A stretch of DNA of 64,000 nucleotides, from positions 5,270,001 through 5,334,000 of the forward strand of contig OY821789.1 in assembly GCA_963682175.1 (NCBI GenBank), given 5' to 3'. This document shows positions 11,785 to 23,447 of the stretch, one piece after another. The position numbers and the translations under genes were made by a program. Below the pieces are notes generated by a model. That model searched no databases and had not been told where the DNA came from. It was given only the letters and a program-made list of their open reading frames with translations. The stretch's first letter is position 1. Each line of letters opens with the position of its first letter. This DNA is from Triglochin maritima. Lineage: Eukaryota; Streptophyta; Magnoliopsida; Alismatales; Juncaginaceae.

Positions 11785-13401
11785 CCCACTCTTGAGGTTC
11801 CCATTTGATGTCTTTTGACAAATGAAGATGGGAACTTATGTTTGTACATAGTTATATAAAAAAAAACAGAAAAAAAAGAAGTACAATAAAAGACTCCTTC
11901 AGTGAGCATTGATTGTTGTGAGCCCCAACCCTTGTGTATTTGGGCTCCATTTCTTTCACGTATTTGTATCCCTTCTTTAGCATCTCACAGGTTTTGAGGG
12001 AATTCGGGTTATGTCCATCAACATGACCTTGCACTTCCCTTTGTACTTCATGTTGGTGAGATCTCTCCTTTTTATGCATCAATCCATGTAGTATCTTGCT
12101 TGCATTCATTGAGGTCAATGCATGAAGTAGGTGTGGGGGGGTGTTTTACGTGTGTACATAGTCGAGTCTTTTTCCTTTGATTTTGTTTTCTTTTGTTTGC
12201 ATTGTTAGGGTCATGATAGTGTGCTGCATTTAATATCGATATATCTGCTTGCCATGATCCTTGGGTGACTTTTCTTCTTTTGCTTGCCTAGTGCTTCAAA
12301 ATTTTCACATTTCTTTCAAAATCTTCATGTGTTTTCGAAAGAAAATGTTTTGTGGGTTTTGCGTGTGTTTAGCATGTGCAAAACCGTTGAGAGGCAAAGT
12401 AAAAAGAAAGCTCCCAAAATTGTCTTGAACTTGATGCATTAGGATATCTAGTACGTGGCTTTAGTATTTATCGAGTCGTTAGGATGCACCCCAGTTTTCC
12501 CTTGGGGGTGAGTAATCATAGGGTTTCAGTGCTCAAACATTTAATGAAGTCCACCCTGAACCTATTGAGTCAATAATTCGTGTCTGTTAACTTAAGGAAG
12601 TTTGTTGTAGTCAAGGACCCTCTAAATCCTGTTGTGAGACATTAGTGTAGGGGTTTTGGTTCATGTGTAGATAAGAAATAAGTGAGTAGGTGTTCTCTCT
12701 TCTCGCACGGCTCCTATCACTCGGGAAAGTAGGTCTGAGGGGACTTTGTGCCTGGTGCTTTCGAGTCATCTGACTTGGGATGCGCCGACTGAACTCCCGT
12801 TACACGTGTGGTAGGGATTGCCCTATGTGGAGATGTGGGGAAAGGTGTACGTGATAGTGTAAGTCCTCATGGGCAATGATGCACGGAACCTGACCCTGGG
12901 AGAATGAAGCTCCAACTAATAAAAAGTAAAAGAAAAAAAATGTGAAAAGAAACAAAAAGAAAAAAAAATATGATAATGCAAATAAGAACCTTAATGGACT
13001 TTACACTTTGTAGCACTTGAGGATGTTGAGGTTGTCCATGTCTTTCACATAATTCCTTATTTAACTTGCACGAATGGTTCATTAGGGTAGAGGTGTGGAC
13101 TGATCACCTATATAGAGTCGGCCCGTAGCATTACCGCGTCCATTGATCGACAAAATATTTCCAACGAGTCGAGGTCTAGATTGAATAATGCATCTTGTTC
13201 GGATTTTGTGGGTATATCCGCTGAAAACCCTCAGGAGACAACACTCCTCCTCCTTGGCAACAAAGAGGTTTAACGGCTTGTTGCACGTGCTAAGTGCAAC
13301 CGTGATTCCTACGAAAGTGTGTTAGGATTTCTTGTTTCTCGTTTGTTTTTCCCTTTCTTTGTTTTGCTCGAGACTAGCAAAAACTTAGGTGTGGGAAAAT
13401 T
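11785..13401 (+). other. Non-coding interior of the Athila-derived element with terminal polypurine tract
   Basis: No ORF of note and no pol or env-like frame. A purine/G-rich stretch GTGTGGGGGGGTG lies near 12131. The likely plus-strand primer is the tract GGTGTGGGAAAATT just before the 3' LTR at 13402. Confidence 0.7.
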
Positions 13402-14930
13402 TGATTGACATCATTTCATGCTTATATTTGTACCTTATATCCATTATCTTACACCTAAGCAATGCTACGTGACGAGTTTTATGTTTAGTTTTCAGGAATA
13501 AATAGGTTTGAAGAGATGAAGCATAAAAGGACCCAAAAGCTGGGAAAAAGGACTGAATTGTGAGATCTGGGGACCAAGATGCAAGGGAGAAGGACCTGAA
13601 TGCAAGACAGAAGGACCTAAGAGCAAAACAGAATACTTCACACCATCATGGGGAGTATTTTAGCAATTGGATTCGGGTCGGACCTCCAACAAACCAACCA
13701 GATGCATCCAAGACCAACAAACACTTCAAGCAAAGCCCACAAAGAAAACCAAACGGATCTAAACCATATAGACCGCCAATTGGCGGTCTGGAACCGCCAA
13801 TTGGCGGTCCAGATGGCCCAGAATCCGTTTAGTTTTCTGTAGCACGTGTATTAGTGTATGCTTAGTGTATTTTTGGTATTGGTTTAGTCCCACATCGGAG
13901 GATTGTCCCGGATTAGCTTTTTCCATGCCTATAAATAGAACTCTTCACCTTCCATTGTGATCACCCATTGTTTGGTGGCATTCTCTCTACTAAGGAGTGA
14001 GCCTTGAAGCAATAACTCAAGGTGGAGAAGGATGCTACCTTCAATGTGAGTCATTGTTAATAAAAGTTTATTTGTTTCTTTTAATCTTGTTTTGTTATGT
14101 TGTTTGTTTTGTGTGGGTTGCTTTACTTTGTTTAATTTCTTGTTTAGTAATTTTAGTATCTTAGTTAAATGTTTTCTTTACTTAGTCTAATCAGTAGTGT
14201 AATGAGTAGTGAGTAGTTCCATCCCCATTTGGGGGGTGGAGAAATATGTGATATAATAATGTAGTGTATTAAGTGTGTGTTATTTTTATCCCTTGAGCTT
14301 TATATGATTTCCATAACCATCTAATGGGTCTCCACTCTTATCTTTGATATGCTAATGCTCTTGAATGAAGCTTAGCTTATGCTTTGATTAGTGGACCTAT
14401 TTTATGGGGAATGATAAAGTTAGGATATGGATGAAGTTAATGTTGGAAACATAATTTGTAGTGTATGTACTCTTGTTGCCTTTTCCTTAGCTAATGTCTT
14501 GTATGTTTTAATGATGTAGTCATCTTAATTCATGTGGAGGCATAGTAGGGTATAGTCTTTATACTTGAGTTCATGTAGTTTCATTCCAATTATTGTCTTG
14601 TATGTTTTAATGATGTAGTCTTATCTTAATTCATGTAGAGGCAAAGTTGGATGTAGTTTTATGATTTCATGTACTACATGTTGTGAGGAGCTTAATGAAC
14701 ACACACACACACTTCTTTATGTTCACATTATTTCTCTACCCCCTTTGGGGCTTAGTTTATTGCTTATCTCCATTTCCATTTGCATCTTAGTGTAACCAAC
14801 CTTTCTTCCCTTTCTTTACCTCTCGCCTTCGCACAATCCAAGTGTCGACACACCTCCCAGTGGACGACCCGTATTTGCCACCGCTTCAACGCGGCCGTGC
14901 ACTTGCGGTTAAATATAAAACGATCAATCA
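13402..14930 (+). repeat. 3' LTR of the Athila-derived element
   Basis: Nearly identical to 7601-9139. It lacks ten bases at the tandem TGTAGTTTAG and has GGAGGA where the 5' copy has GGGGGA in the CCCACATCGG context. Confidence 0.93.
13772..13808. repeat. Paired 16-bp palindrome (3' LTR)
   Basis: Exact copies start at 13772 and 13793, 21 bp apart, matching the pair in the 5' LTR. Confidence 0.95.
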
Positions 14931-15170
14931 AGCTCCGGCGACGTGGTGAAGGCACAAGCAAAGGAGGAGCGCCGGGAACGGAGGAAAGAAGGAGAAGGAG
15001 CTAGAAGCGACGCCGGAGGAGGAGGAGCTCGCCGCACACGTCTTCTTCGCGGTGAAAGGTATGCCAAGTCTTCATAGTAACTCCCCAAGAGGTGTGGGAG
15101 TGTACGGGGCGGCGTTGGTGCCGTTTCCCGGCGAGAAACCCGGCTGGACAGAGGTTGAAGACGCTCTGTT

Positions 15171-15725
15171 CGGTCGACCGATTGAGTGTTCGGTCGACCG
15201 AACAGCGTCTAGATGATGCCTGTCCAGAGGGAAAATGCATGTTTCGGTCGACCGGTAGTTGGTCTCGGTCGACCGAGTTTAGTATATATTTGCTTACTGC
15301 CCGAAAACGGTCGAACGACGTCTGTGTGACGGTCGACCGTTTATGCCAAATTTTAGCGGGAATATTTTATAAGGGTTATATTAGTCCGGTCGACCGGTGG
15401 TTGTTTGGTCGACCGATCCCAGTAGATAGGGTAGACAGACCTTCGGCCGACCGAGTGTGTGTCTCGGTCGACCGAACTGCACAAAGTCGGTCAAGAGCGT
15501 TGACCATCTAAACGGTCGACCGCTCTGGATCCGGTCGACCGACCGCGTGCAGTTTTCCTGTAGTGAAGTGTCTGCTGATCCGGTCAACCGAAAGAGTTTC
15601 GGTCGACCGAATGCATTGGGCAGGATTCATGCAGTTTTCCTTATCGGTTTAACGGACCCTGGTTCGACCGACAAGATATATATGTATATAAAACGTATAG
15701 CGTAGACCTTCCAAACGGTCGACCG
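15171..15725. repeat. CGGTCGACCG paired-palindrome array
   Basis: Pairs start at 15171/15191, 15245/15266, 15308/15330, 15387/15406, 15444/15465, 15513/15532 and 15581/15600, so start-to-start distances are 19-22 bp. Gaps between pairs are irregular. Variants include CGGTCGAACG, CGGCCGACCG and CGGTCAACCG. Confidence 0.92.
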
Positions 15726-16011
15726 CTAGATTTGACCTTGTTCGACTGGTGGGTCGAATTATCTTTCCTTGGTGGATTTATCCACATACGTGACGTCGAG
15801 CAGAGGCGACTACCGGCTGCCGAGCCCACGGTCGATCACCGGACCTCGGAGCTACGGATTTCACCTACGACGAGAGCGTATTTTCTGTTGGACCCCTCGT
15901 GGATGCCGGTGCGGCAGAGGGATGCCTGCCATGCCTGTGTGGGTGGTAGATGCCTTCTTCCCTGGTGGGGGAAGGGGATGCACTTTCCCTGTGGAGGAAA
16001 GCCGAGACCTC

Positions 16012-16157
16012 CTCGTGTGGGCCTGGATTGGCAGGGGGGATGCCTCCCTTTGCCCCTGTGTGCGGCTGGGAGATGAGTGCGGCGACCCCCCTCGTGTGGG
16101 CCTGGATTGGCAGGGTGGGGGATGTTTCCCATGCCCCTGGCGCGGCTGGGAGATGGT
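16012..16157 (+). repeat. 79-bp tandem duplication, GC-rich
   Basis: CTCGTGTGGGCCTGGATTGG occurs at 16012 and 16091, and the following sequence through GCGGCTGGGAGATG is also repeated. It lies between the palindrome array and the acceptor-like site of the LTR, and makes several overlapping spurious reading frames. Confidence 0.85.
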
Positions 16158-16870
16158 CCGCAGCGGTTGGGGCATTCATTGGGCCCGAGGAGGATTGCAT
16201 TGCATGAGCATTCTTGGCATTTTCATCTGTTTTTCTGTATATATAGGAGATGTTGGCATACGGGGTTCCTTTCGGGAACTCAGGCAGATTTTATTTTTCA
16301 TTTTCAGGGAGCAGGCGGTCTTAGGTTGGTGGTGACCGAGGGGAGTGCCTCCGGGATCGGGTCCTGTCTTCTTAGCTTTTTTTGTAGAGGTAGTAATTAC
16401 AGTAGTTATGTATTAGACATGTAATCGATCTTTTGACACTCTGTATTATGACTTCCACGTGGAGATATTTTATATATATATTCTGTCGACTTTTCCAGTA
16501 GCGTGCCCTTGTTGACCGTTGACGGTCGTATGTTTGTGTTTTAAATTTGAAAAATTTCTTCCGCTGTTTGGGGACGTTACATAGTCAGCATTCTCAAACG
16601 TACCCTAATTAACCATAGTATGAACCACGAAAAAATTTAGCTTTTGATTTAATAGTGAATCAAATCCTGATTCTAAACAGATCTTATGTCATCTTTTTAA
16701 TTTTGGTTCTCTAGAAATCTTATAAAATGGACATTCTCCATTGTTATATTTCTTTATCATCGGCACCAAGAATGATGGATAAATTTATTTTTGTATGTCT
16801 AAAATTCAGCTAGACCATAAGCTGATTAGACGAGGATACGAGCAATGAGAACATGGGACAACTATGCATA

Positions 16871-17246
16871 GGGTGTGTTTGGATGATTACTTGAGTTTTG
16901 AAGTTTGAAGAAGTTTCGAATTTTGCATATTTTGTCGTCAAATATATTTTTCTCGAGGTTGATTTATGAGTTTTGGGTTGTAATTTTAGTTTGTAACCGC
17001 GTTTTGCAAAACATCAACGAAGACCTGTATTTTGGAAAACACAGAATTAATTCCATAATTGTTTCCATCCCAACAAATGAATTTTGAGGGTTGAGTTTTC
17101 AGATTTTTAGTTTTCATAAGAATACCAAACAAGTAAGCATGATATTTACGGTTTGGATATGAAACACATTTAGTATTTTGAGGTTTGCAACTAAAATCAA
17201 AATGTTAAGTTTTGAACCTTAAAACTCAAGTAATCCAAACAATCCC
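16871..17246. mobile_element. Tourist-like (PIF/Harbinger) MITE, 376 bp
   Basis: Terminal inverted repeats of the form GGGTGTGTTTGGAT and, inverted, GGGATTGTTTGGAT, both continuing into TTACTTGAGTTTT. ATA flanks both sides (16868-16870, 17247-17249) as a 3-bp target duplication. No coding capacity. Confidence 0.75.
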
Positions 17247-17377
17247 ATAGTGTCTTTGTAAGCTACATGTTGTATATTTGGCTAAAATTTTGTGTTTATT
17301 ATTTTTTTATGTCGTTTTGATTTTCGGTAAGCCCGTGTAGGTTGACTGGAGGATGCAATTAGGAGGTTAATATTTAA

Positions 17378-18074
17378 GGGTTATTTGTTTCGGTATCACC
17401 AAGAAACAACTAAATTATTCAAAAAAATTATCTATACATTCTCTCATCTCTATCTTTCAACTTTCATTTCTTATTTTCTCTCACTAAACTTAATGGCTCA
17501 ATTAGTAAACTAATGAAATTGGATAAATTTTTTTCTAAAATTATTTATTTTTATTTAGTTGATTTCAGATTCATGATTTTTAATATTTTAGTACAAGAAT
17601 CTGATAATTGATAATAATAAAAATTATACAAAATATTTTTTTTGGAAAAACACATTTTATATAAAAAATGAATTTTTAATAAAAAATAATTAATTATTTT
17701 TTATTTCATTAGTTTAGTAATCGAGTCATTAAGTTTAGTGAGAGACAAAAAAGAAATGAAAGTTGAAAGATAGAGATGAGAGATTATAGATAAATTATTT
17801 GATTAATTTTTTGTAATTTTTACAACACATATAATGAATTTTTGGTTTATTCAAGGTGATTTTGTAAAATTTCTATTAAATATTAATATACGTAACGAAC
17901 GTTAACGGAAAAGTTAACGGTTTACTGACGGAACGATATAAAAGTAAATATTTTATTTTCCTATGACATTAAGATAAATAATTTAATTTTACTATAACAT
18001 TAGGCCAAATAGTCAAAACGAGGTGACATAAAGTCAATTTAATTGTTTCTTGGTGACACCTAAGCAAATAACCC
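17378..18074. mobile_element. Mutator-like MITE, 697 bp, 9-bp TSD
   Basis: The ends GGGTTATTTG and CAAATAACCC begin an imperfect terminal inverted repeat of about 40 bp. The flanks are a perfect 9-bp duplication, AATATTTAA (17369-17377, 18075-18083), typical of Mutator-like elements. Inside, 17400-17520 and 17690-17830 form a second long inverted repeat with CTCTCACTAAACTTAATG and its complement, so the left half can fold back. No transposase is present. Confidence 0.8.
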
Positions 18075-18083
18075 AATATTTAA

Positions 18084-20960
18084 ATACGATGGGAAAAATA
18101 TTGTAAGCACATAGAATTAAATACTAACTTTTATTAGATCTCAACTTATATTATACATGGATCCTCAATAGTCACATTTGATCATATTTAAATTCCAACG
18201 AGGTATTGCAGGAATCAAGTTCCAAAGTTCGCCAACAATTAAAGTGCTAGAAAATGGTTTAAAACACTATACCAAAAGCTAGGAAGACTTTAAGAATTGA
18301 TTGCCCACCGACATCAAGTTGAGGTCCAAACTAACTTTTGACCAACCACCATAAATGTTCCTCGTCTAATATGACAAAAATAGTCTAGTCCAAAAGGCCT
18401 AATCATATACGAGCAACGAGCAATGTCATTTTACCAAGTGATTCATCATGCAACGAAAATTGTAGGAACCTCGACAGTATAAAACAAACCTACACGACCG
18501 AGGAGAATGAAGCTTCACCATTTTAAACCAAGTATAATGAACCTAAACTAATCCTAGCTAGTTAGTTATCCGAAGTCAAAGGAAGAAACCATGTGCGAAC
18601 AAATAGTACGATTTTTTAATAATAATAATAGAAGAAATAGTACTAATCATGATCACATTGCACACTATTAATAAAGTTGAATAGTTAATGATTGGATTAT
18701 TTCTCAGACTTAAATCGAGACTGACCCTTCATTAATATCGTATACATCATTCATCAGATGTTATTCTACAAGTCCATGCAGATCATTGTCTGCTCTGGTC
18801 TTTTTACGTAAACAACGATGTGTCTCAGACATTGCGTCGTCACTTTTTGACTAAATTTTAAGAATGAAGTGAGGTGAAAGTGTGAAGCCAGCGTGCTCGT
18901 TGTGTATGTAGTATGTAATATAAACACCAAAGTAATATACCCTCTTTATGTGTAACTTATTAGAGCTTATTGTTGTTAATTTTAATCGTTAACTGTGGTT
19001 TCCGATTACCAAGTTGTTAAACTTCCACCTAATTGGCAAGTACTAGTTGTGATACACAAAAGTTGTAATACCAAACCAATACTTAATCATATACATTTTA
19101 TAAACTATATTAAAAAATTAATTTCATAATATACATGTTTTACCTTATGGAAACGATCAGGTTAAGGGTTAGATTGTATTCCAAACCGACTGGGTTAAGA
19201 AAAAGGGAACTCTGGGAGAAGTTGGACCACACCATTGATGTCCTTTGTCGGTCTTTATTCTAAACTAACTCTTGTACGACAGATCCTCTAGTCATACTCA
19301 TAATTGAACTTGCCACATCAAATAGTTCATTGGCCCTTTGTGCCCAGATTACGACAATTACTTTTCGACAAAACAGATTAAGAAACCATAACATGTTGAG
19401 AAAATTTCTTTCCTTCACTAGTTTGAAAATAGACAAGTGGAGCAAAATTCGAAATGCCTGACTTCGTTAGAACAAATCCTACTCAAAATGCAACGATTCA
19501 AAGCTTCTTTTCTTCTTTTTTTTACATTATACTACTTTGGAAACCCAATAACTCTCACATGTATATGTAAAATACTAGATTTTCCAATCTAACAGGAAAG
19601 GAAGCAAAATTGACTCAATCTAAAGTGGGTCTTTGCTTCTTAATTTAAACCTTGATTTTATTTACCACATGTCACATGAGTTCTAAACAATAGTAGATTA
19701 TACAACTTTCTGAATTGCTGCAGTAAAAGTAAATTGATATTCAAAGGCCACAGTAACATATATCATTGACGTGTTGACTTGAATCATATATAATCTCTCT
19801 CTCTCTCCAAAAGTAGGAGCTTTAAATTGCAACAATATAATTTTAAATTCGAAATTAGAATTTACGTTCCATCTAAATTCTAGAAGGAAATCTACGGAGC
19901 ACATGAGCAAATAAGTGAGGACTGGTGATTCGTAGGACTCGTTTCCCAAGTTGTGGGTTTTGCTAATTTCACGTATCGGAAGAGAATCCACCATGTGGGC
20001 TCTGGACGATGGGGCGGTGACTGTTGCGTTACTTTCACAGGCGGTTACCGTAACCGTCCCTCATCTTTCAGCCCACTCCCCTCGCGGTGCGGCCACCGCT
20101 CTACAGTCATATTTTTTTTATGGTTTAATTCGAATGATTATTTCCTTTTCTTTAATCGTCGTCGATCATTTGTTACCATTCCTCTCACCGACCTTCATCT
20201 TCAAATCCTAATATACTTTTATTGTATATATTAACTTCACATAACATATCTTTCTTCACGAAATTCCCAACAGAAATGTCTCTGTTCTTTAGACACCAAA
20301 TGTCGCGGCATTTAAGGATCATAATCTTATTTGACATTTCGAAGTTTTATAAAAAAGGTAGAGAATACATGCAAACTAGGTTAAGCCAACGTATTCGTAC
20401 CTATAATTATAAATTTACCAGTGTCTTAAACCTACCTTAGTGGATGAGTAATACCTGCATGCTTGTTGGGCCCTTGTTGGGGTGTATAGCCCACTATATC
20501 TCTAATTAATGAAAGACTCAAAAGCCTAATAGCAGTATCTTGGCCGGACTCCTCTCTTATCGACCACCTGTAGTTCTGTAATATCTGTAGTTGGTTTACA
20601 GAACTTTGATGATGACAAATCGGGTTTTCTTTTGTTGATTACTTTCGAGATTCATGTTAAGTTAAAAGTGAGAAAGGTTGTAAATTTTATTAAGTATACC
20701 TGACTAACCCATTAGCCATGCGTATATTCAGGTTAGAAATCAAATATTAAAAATTATAAAAAACAACACAGCAATCTGTTACTAATATCCTTCAAACTTT
20801 TTATTATTATATCTCAAGTATCTTTCAATTTCTCAATTTCAATACTATTAATGTTATTGTACTGGGTATTCTTCAACAATATACCAGATGCGTACAATAC
20901 CACAATCATATACATGATCTTATGTTATATCTGTAAACATCATAATAAACTTTATAATGA
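18084..20960. other. Intergenic DNA, no gene recognised
   Basis: AT-rich. The less AT-rich patch at 19960-20110 contains the near-palindrome CGGTTACCGTAACCG but no exon chain. A 61-codon frame at 19260-19445 (-) vaguely resembles retroelement-derived sequence and is not called. Confidence 0.5.
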
Positions 20961-21100
20961 TGAGAGATTACACAATCTTGATGGGCCGAACACAATATGT
21001 AACCTTAATCAAACCACAGCCTAGATGCAATACCACTAAATTACGATCTATATGCATCTGAGATTCTTGAGTACTGGAAAAACTACCAAACTCATCAACT

Positions 21101-21331
21101 TTAAGCCCCACATCCACCTCCACAAGCGCTACCACAACCAGCACCACAAGCAGCATTAGCAACAGCACCACCGTCATCCGATTGCTTCCCCGACTTATTA
21201 CCGGAAGCTCCTTGGGCGCAGGAGAAGATTACCATGGAAAGCACAAGAAAGGACACAAGAGTAGCACCAAAGAGAAGAGTTGCACCACTAGAACCAGCCA
21301 ATCCATCCATCATGAACATCTCTCCCACCAT
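21101..21331 (-). CDS. Small Cys/Gly-rich single-pass membrane protein (76 aa)
   Basis: An intronless ORF of 76 residues. Residues 17-41 form one strongly hydrophobic helix (TLLFGATLVSFLVLSMVIF). The short C-terminal tail is rich in Gly, Ala and Cys, with the motif CGAGCGSACGGGCG at the end. A hydrophobic anchor and Cys/Gly tail is the layout of several small plant proteins of unknown function. The helix may be a signal anchor, with the tail binding metal or being acylated, but neither is shown by the sequence. The start at MVGEMF is the most upstream; MDGLAG at residue 9 is an alternative. No family name is offered. The compositional structure argues that it is a real gene rather than a chance frame. 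Confidence 0.6.
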   Translation of the reverse strand: MVGEMFMMDGLAGSSGATLLFGATLVSFLVLSMVIFSCAQGASGNKSGKQSDDGGAVANAACGAGCGSACGGGCGA

Positions 21332-23442
21332 CTCTTCTTCTCTATATCTATGTTTCGAATTCTCTCAAAACATCACTGCTTCAAAGGATTATATTTTGTT
21401 TGGGACCAATGACTTTTGCAAGAATTTCAGAGGTTTGACCAAATTGGTGGTCAAGTGTGAAAGCACATGTCTAGTTGCTCGATCCTCCTCCACTCATAGT
21501 TGGCCCTTATCAGACATGTTTTGGTTGACTATGCTTCAAACATGTAAAAAGGAAGACACCTCCTAATCCTAGCGAAGGACTACCCATGCTTGATGAATTT
21601 GTAATTCCAGATTAGAGAGACGAAACTATAAGGTAAGAGTTGTTTTGGTTCATACCGTGATGCCCTTGAAACAAAAGTAGAGAGCTAATGAACCATGTTG
21701 GTAATGGAATGTTGACAATCTAAAGTGCGGAGAGAATATCGAAGTTGGCAACTAACATAATATGAAGATTCTGAAGTAAATAAGGAATCCTCTCACTGGA
21801 TTCAATTAGATGAACAAGATGGGAATTATACAAGAGTTTGGGGGAAGGAGTTTGTTAACGTCATCACTAGGACGACCAATCTCCTTCCTACACACACTCA
21901 CCAAGCAGACCGTTCAACTCTTAAGTAACAGATTACAAGGACACTCAACAATCAACACCCAATTAATCACTAAGGATACTGGAGAGCTAGAAAGCCCATT
22001 ACAAGGCCCACCCAATCAACATGGGTCTGTTAACTCAACAAACTTTAATGTCTTCCCACATAACTGAAAAGAGGTATGTTTTAATCAAGAATAGGGACAG
22101 GAATATCGCATGGCAAGCAATAATATTGTTAATGGTCTGTGCACATCAGTCAGTGTCACTCACTATTCGGCCCCATTTCTCTCACCCACGAAGCAATGCA
22201 CTTACTAGGACCTAATGCAAAAAAGAGTGCAATTTTTTAAAATAAAAAACAGAACATTGTTTTAAAAAACGGGAAATAAAAATAATCTAAAATTATATGA
22301 AACCAGAAAATAAACACTCATTGATACAAAAATGGTTGATTTGGTAAATATAGACAAATCCGTTTAGAACTCCACCGATTTCAAAAGACACCAAAGTATA
22401 ATAAAATTCACTTTTTTGGCACCTAACGAATAGCTCACAAAGGGGCTCAAATCATTACATCAGAATTGAAAAACGAAAACATATATGTGTTGTCAGTCTC
22501 TTTGTGCTCACATTAGCCTTAGCTATTAATAAATTTATTTTGCTTTCCGTTCGGGGAAAAATCGAAATTCTAACCATCCAAATATCTCAATCAAACCTTA
22601 TTACAAAGTTCTAACTCGGCCCACACTGAAACTCAACTTGAGCCCCCAATTGATTGCAAATACTTTATCATGCCATGACTATTGAACCCAATTGAAAAGC
22701 AATATATATATATATATATATTAAAATTTCATATTACATAGCTATAAACTCATCCTCTGTGTATGACATGAGGTTTATAAGAGAGTTTTCTCTCTTTTTT
22801 GCACCAGAAAGGAAAAATGTTGGTTTGACGAAACAACTGCATATGTTGGGCCAGTCGTAGATGACCAGCTGTAGTGTACCTTACCTTACGTTCGTCATAG
22901 TTGACCATTGTACTCATATTTATCCTGGGATTACAGTTGTCTTGTTTAATACAAAATTATAATTTTGGAGAGATCCTTCTGTATGCTGACTCGATCGCAC
23001 GGAAGCAAAGTGTAATACAACATTTTATTCCAGTCCGAGCATTTGATTCATGAATCTGGCAAAGATTTTTAGTTGTGGACAAAATTGAATGATATTTTCG
23101 AAACTACCTCCAATTAAATGTCATAAGTATTAGTTAATTAAATTGTAAAAGAAACAGTTGACCAGTTTTGGACCTTTGAGAGGGTAACAAACAAAGTAAA
23201 ATGACACGTTCCATCTTATGGATATAAAAATTTCTCAATCTTTTAACTATAGGTCTTGCTCGGTATGATGGTAATAGAAGTGTAAAAATTAAGGTGCCAA
23301 TTTTTTTGTATTGCAAAATATCATTGTTTCAAAACAAATTTTTTACCTCCACAAATGTTTATCCTTCTACTACTCTCATTCCAATTTGCAAGCGATACAT
23401 AAAAGACAACTTAAAGCCAAAACTTATTAAATTTCATGCGGG
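21332..23442. other. Intergenic DNA with a (TA)n microsatellite
   Basis: No gene was recognised. A (TA)n tract lies at about 22702-22721. Frames at 21810-22215 look accidental. Confidence 0.5.
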
Positions 23443-23447
23443 GAAAC

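Larger units (their letters stand above)
7601..14930 (+). mobile_element. Complete non-autonomous Athila-derived LTR retrotransposon
   Basis: The element is 7,330 bp long, with LTRs of 1,539 and 1,529 bp and the perfect target duplication AGCTC (7596-7600, 14931-14935). LTR ends are TGATTGA and TCAATCA, exact inverted repeats. By eye the LTRs differ only by one 10-bp indel (TGTAGTTTAG near 8992) and one substitution (near 8099/13899), so insertion was very recent. The primer site matches tRNA-Asp, as in Athila. The interior holds one 516-codon ORF with a zinc knuckle and no protease, reverse transcriptase, RNase H or integrase. It therefore resembles the Gag-only non-autonomous elements called TR-GAG and would need enzymes from an autonomous partner. 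Confidence 0.9.
7428..16581 (+). mobile_element. Solo LTR (2-kb family), split by a younger element; TSD TAGTC
   Basis: The LTR begins TGTAAAG at 7428 and ends GACGTTACA at 16581, flanked by perfect TAGTC duplications (7423-7427, 16582-16586). Its body is 7428-7600 plus 14936-16581, about 1.8 kb. A 7.33-kb element plus its own TSD separates the two parts. Related LTRs lie at 37376, 40154 and 44038 (inverted) and at 62030. A TATA-like TTATAAAA lies near 7535, a splice-donor-like AAAG/GTATGCC at 15058-15065 and an acceptor-like TTTTCAG at 16301-16307. The family is probably Gypsy, but no coding region is left to prove it. Confidence 0.85.

Noticed and set aside
15092..15511. Frames with recurring VDR, GRP and RST peptides here and at other arrays
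   Set aside because: CGGTCGACCG reads as G-R-P, V-D-R or R-S-T in all frames on both strands, so the peptides are a by-product of the palindrome, not a protein repeat.
15732..16424. Several overlapping long frames on both strands
   Set aside because: They arise from stop-poor GC-rich tandem repeats within an LTR, overlap one another in all frames and have no protein-like motifs.
19260..19445. Possible non-LTR retroelement fragment (61 codons, minus strand)
   Set aside because: Only a weak resemblance of a Trp/Leu-rich stretch. Too short to support without a database search.
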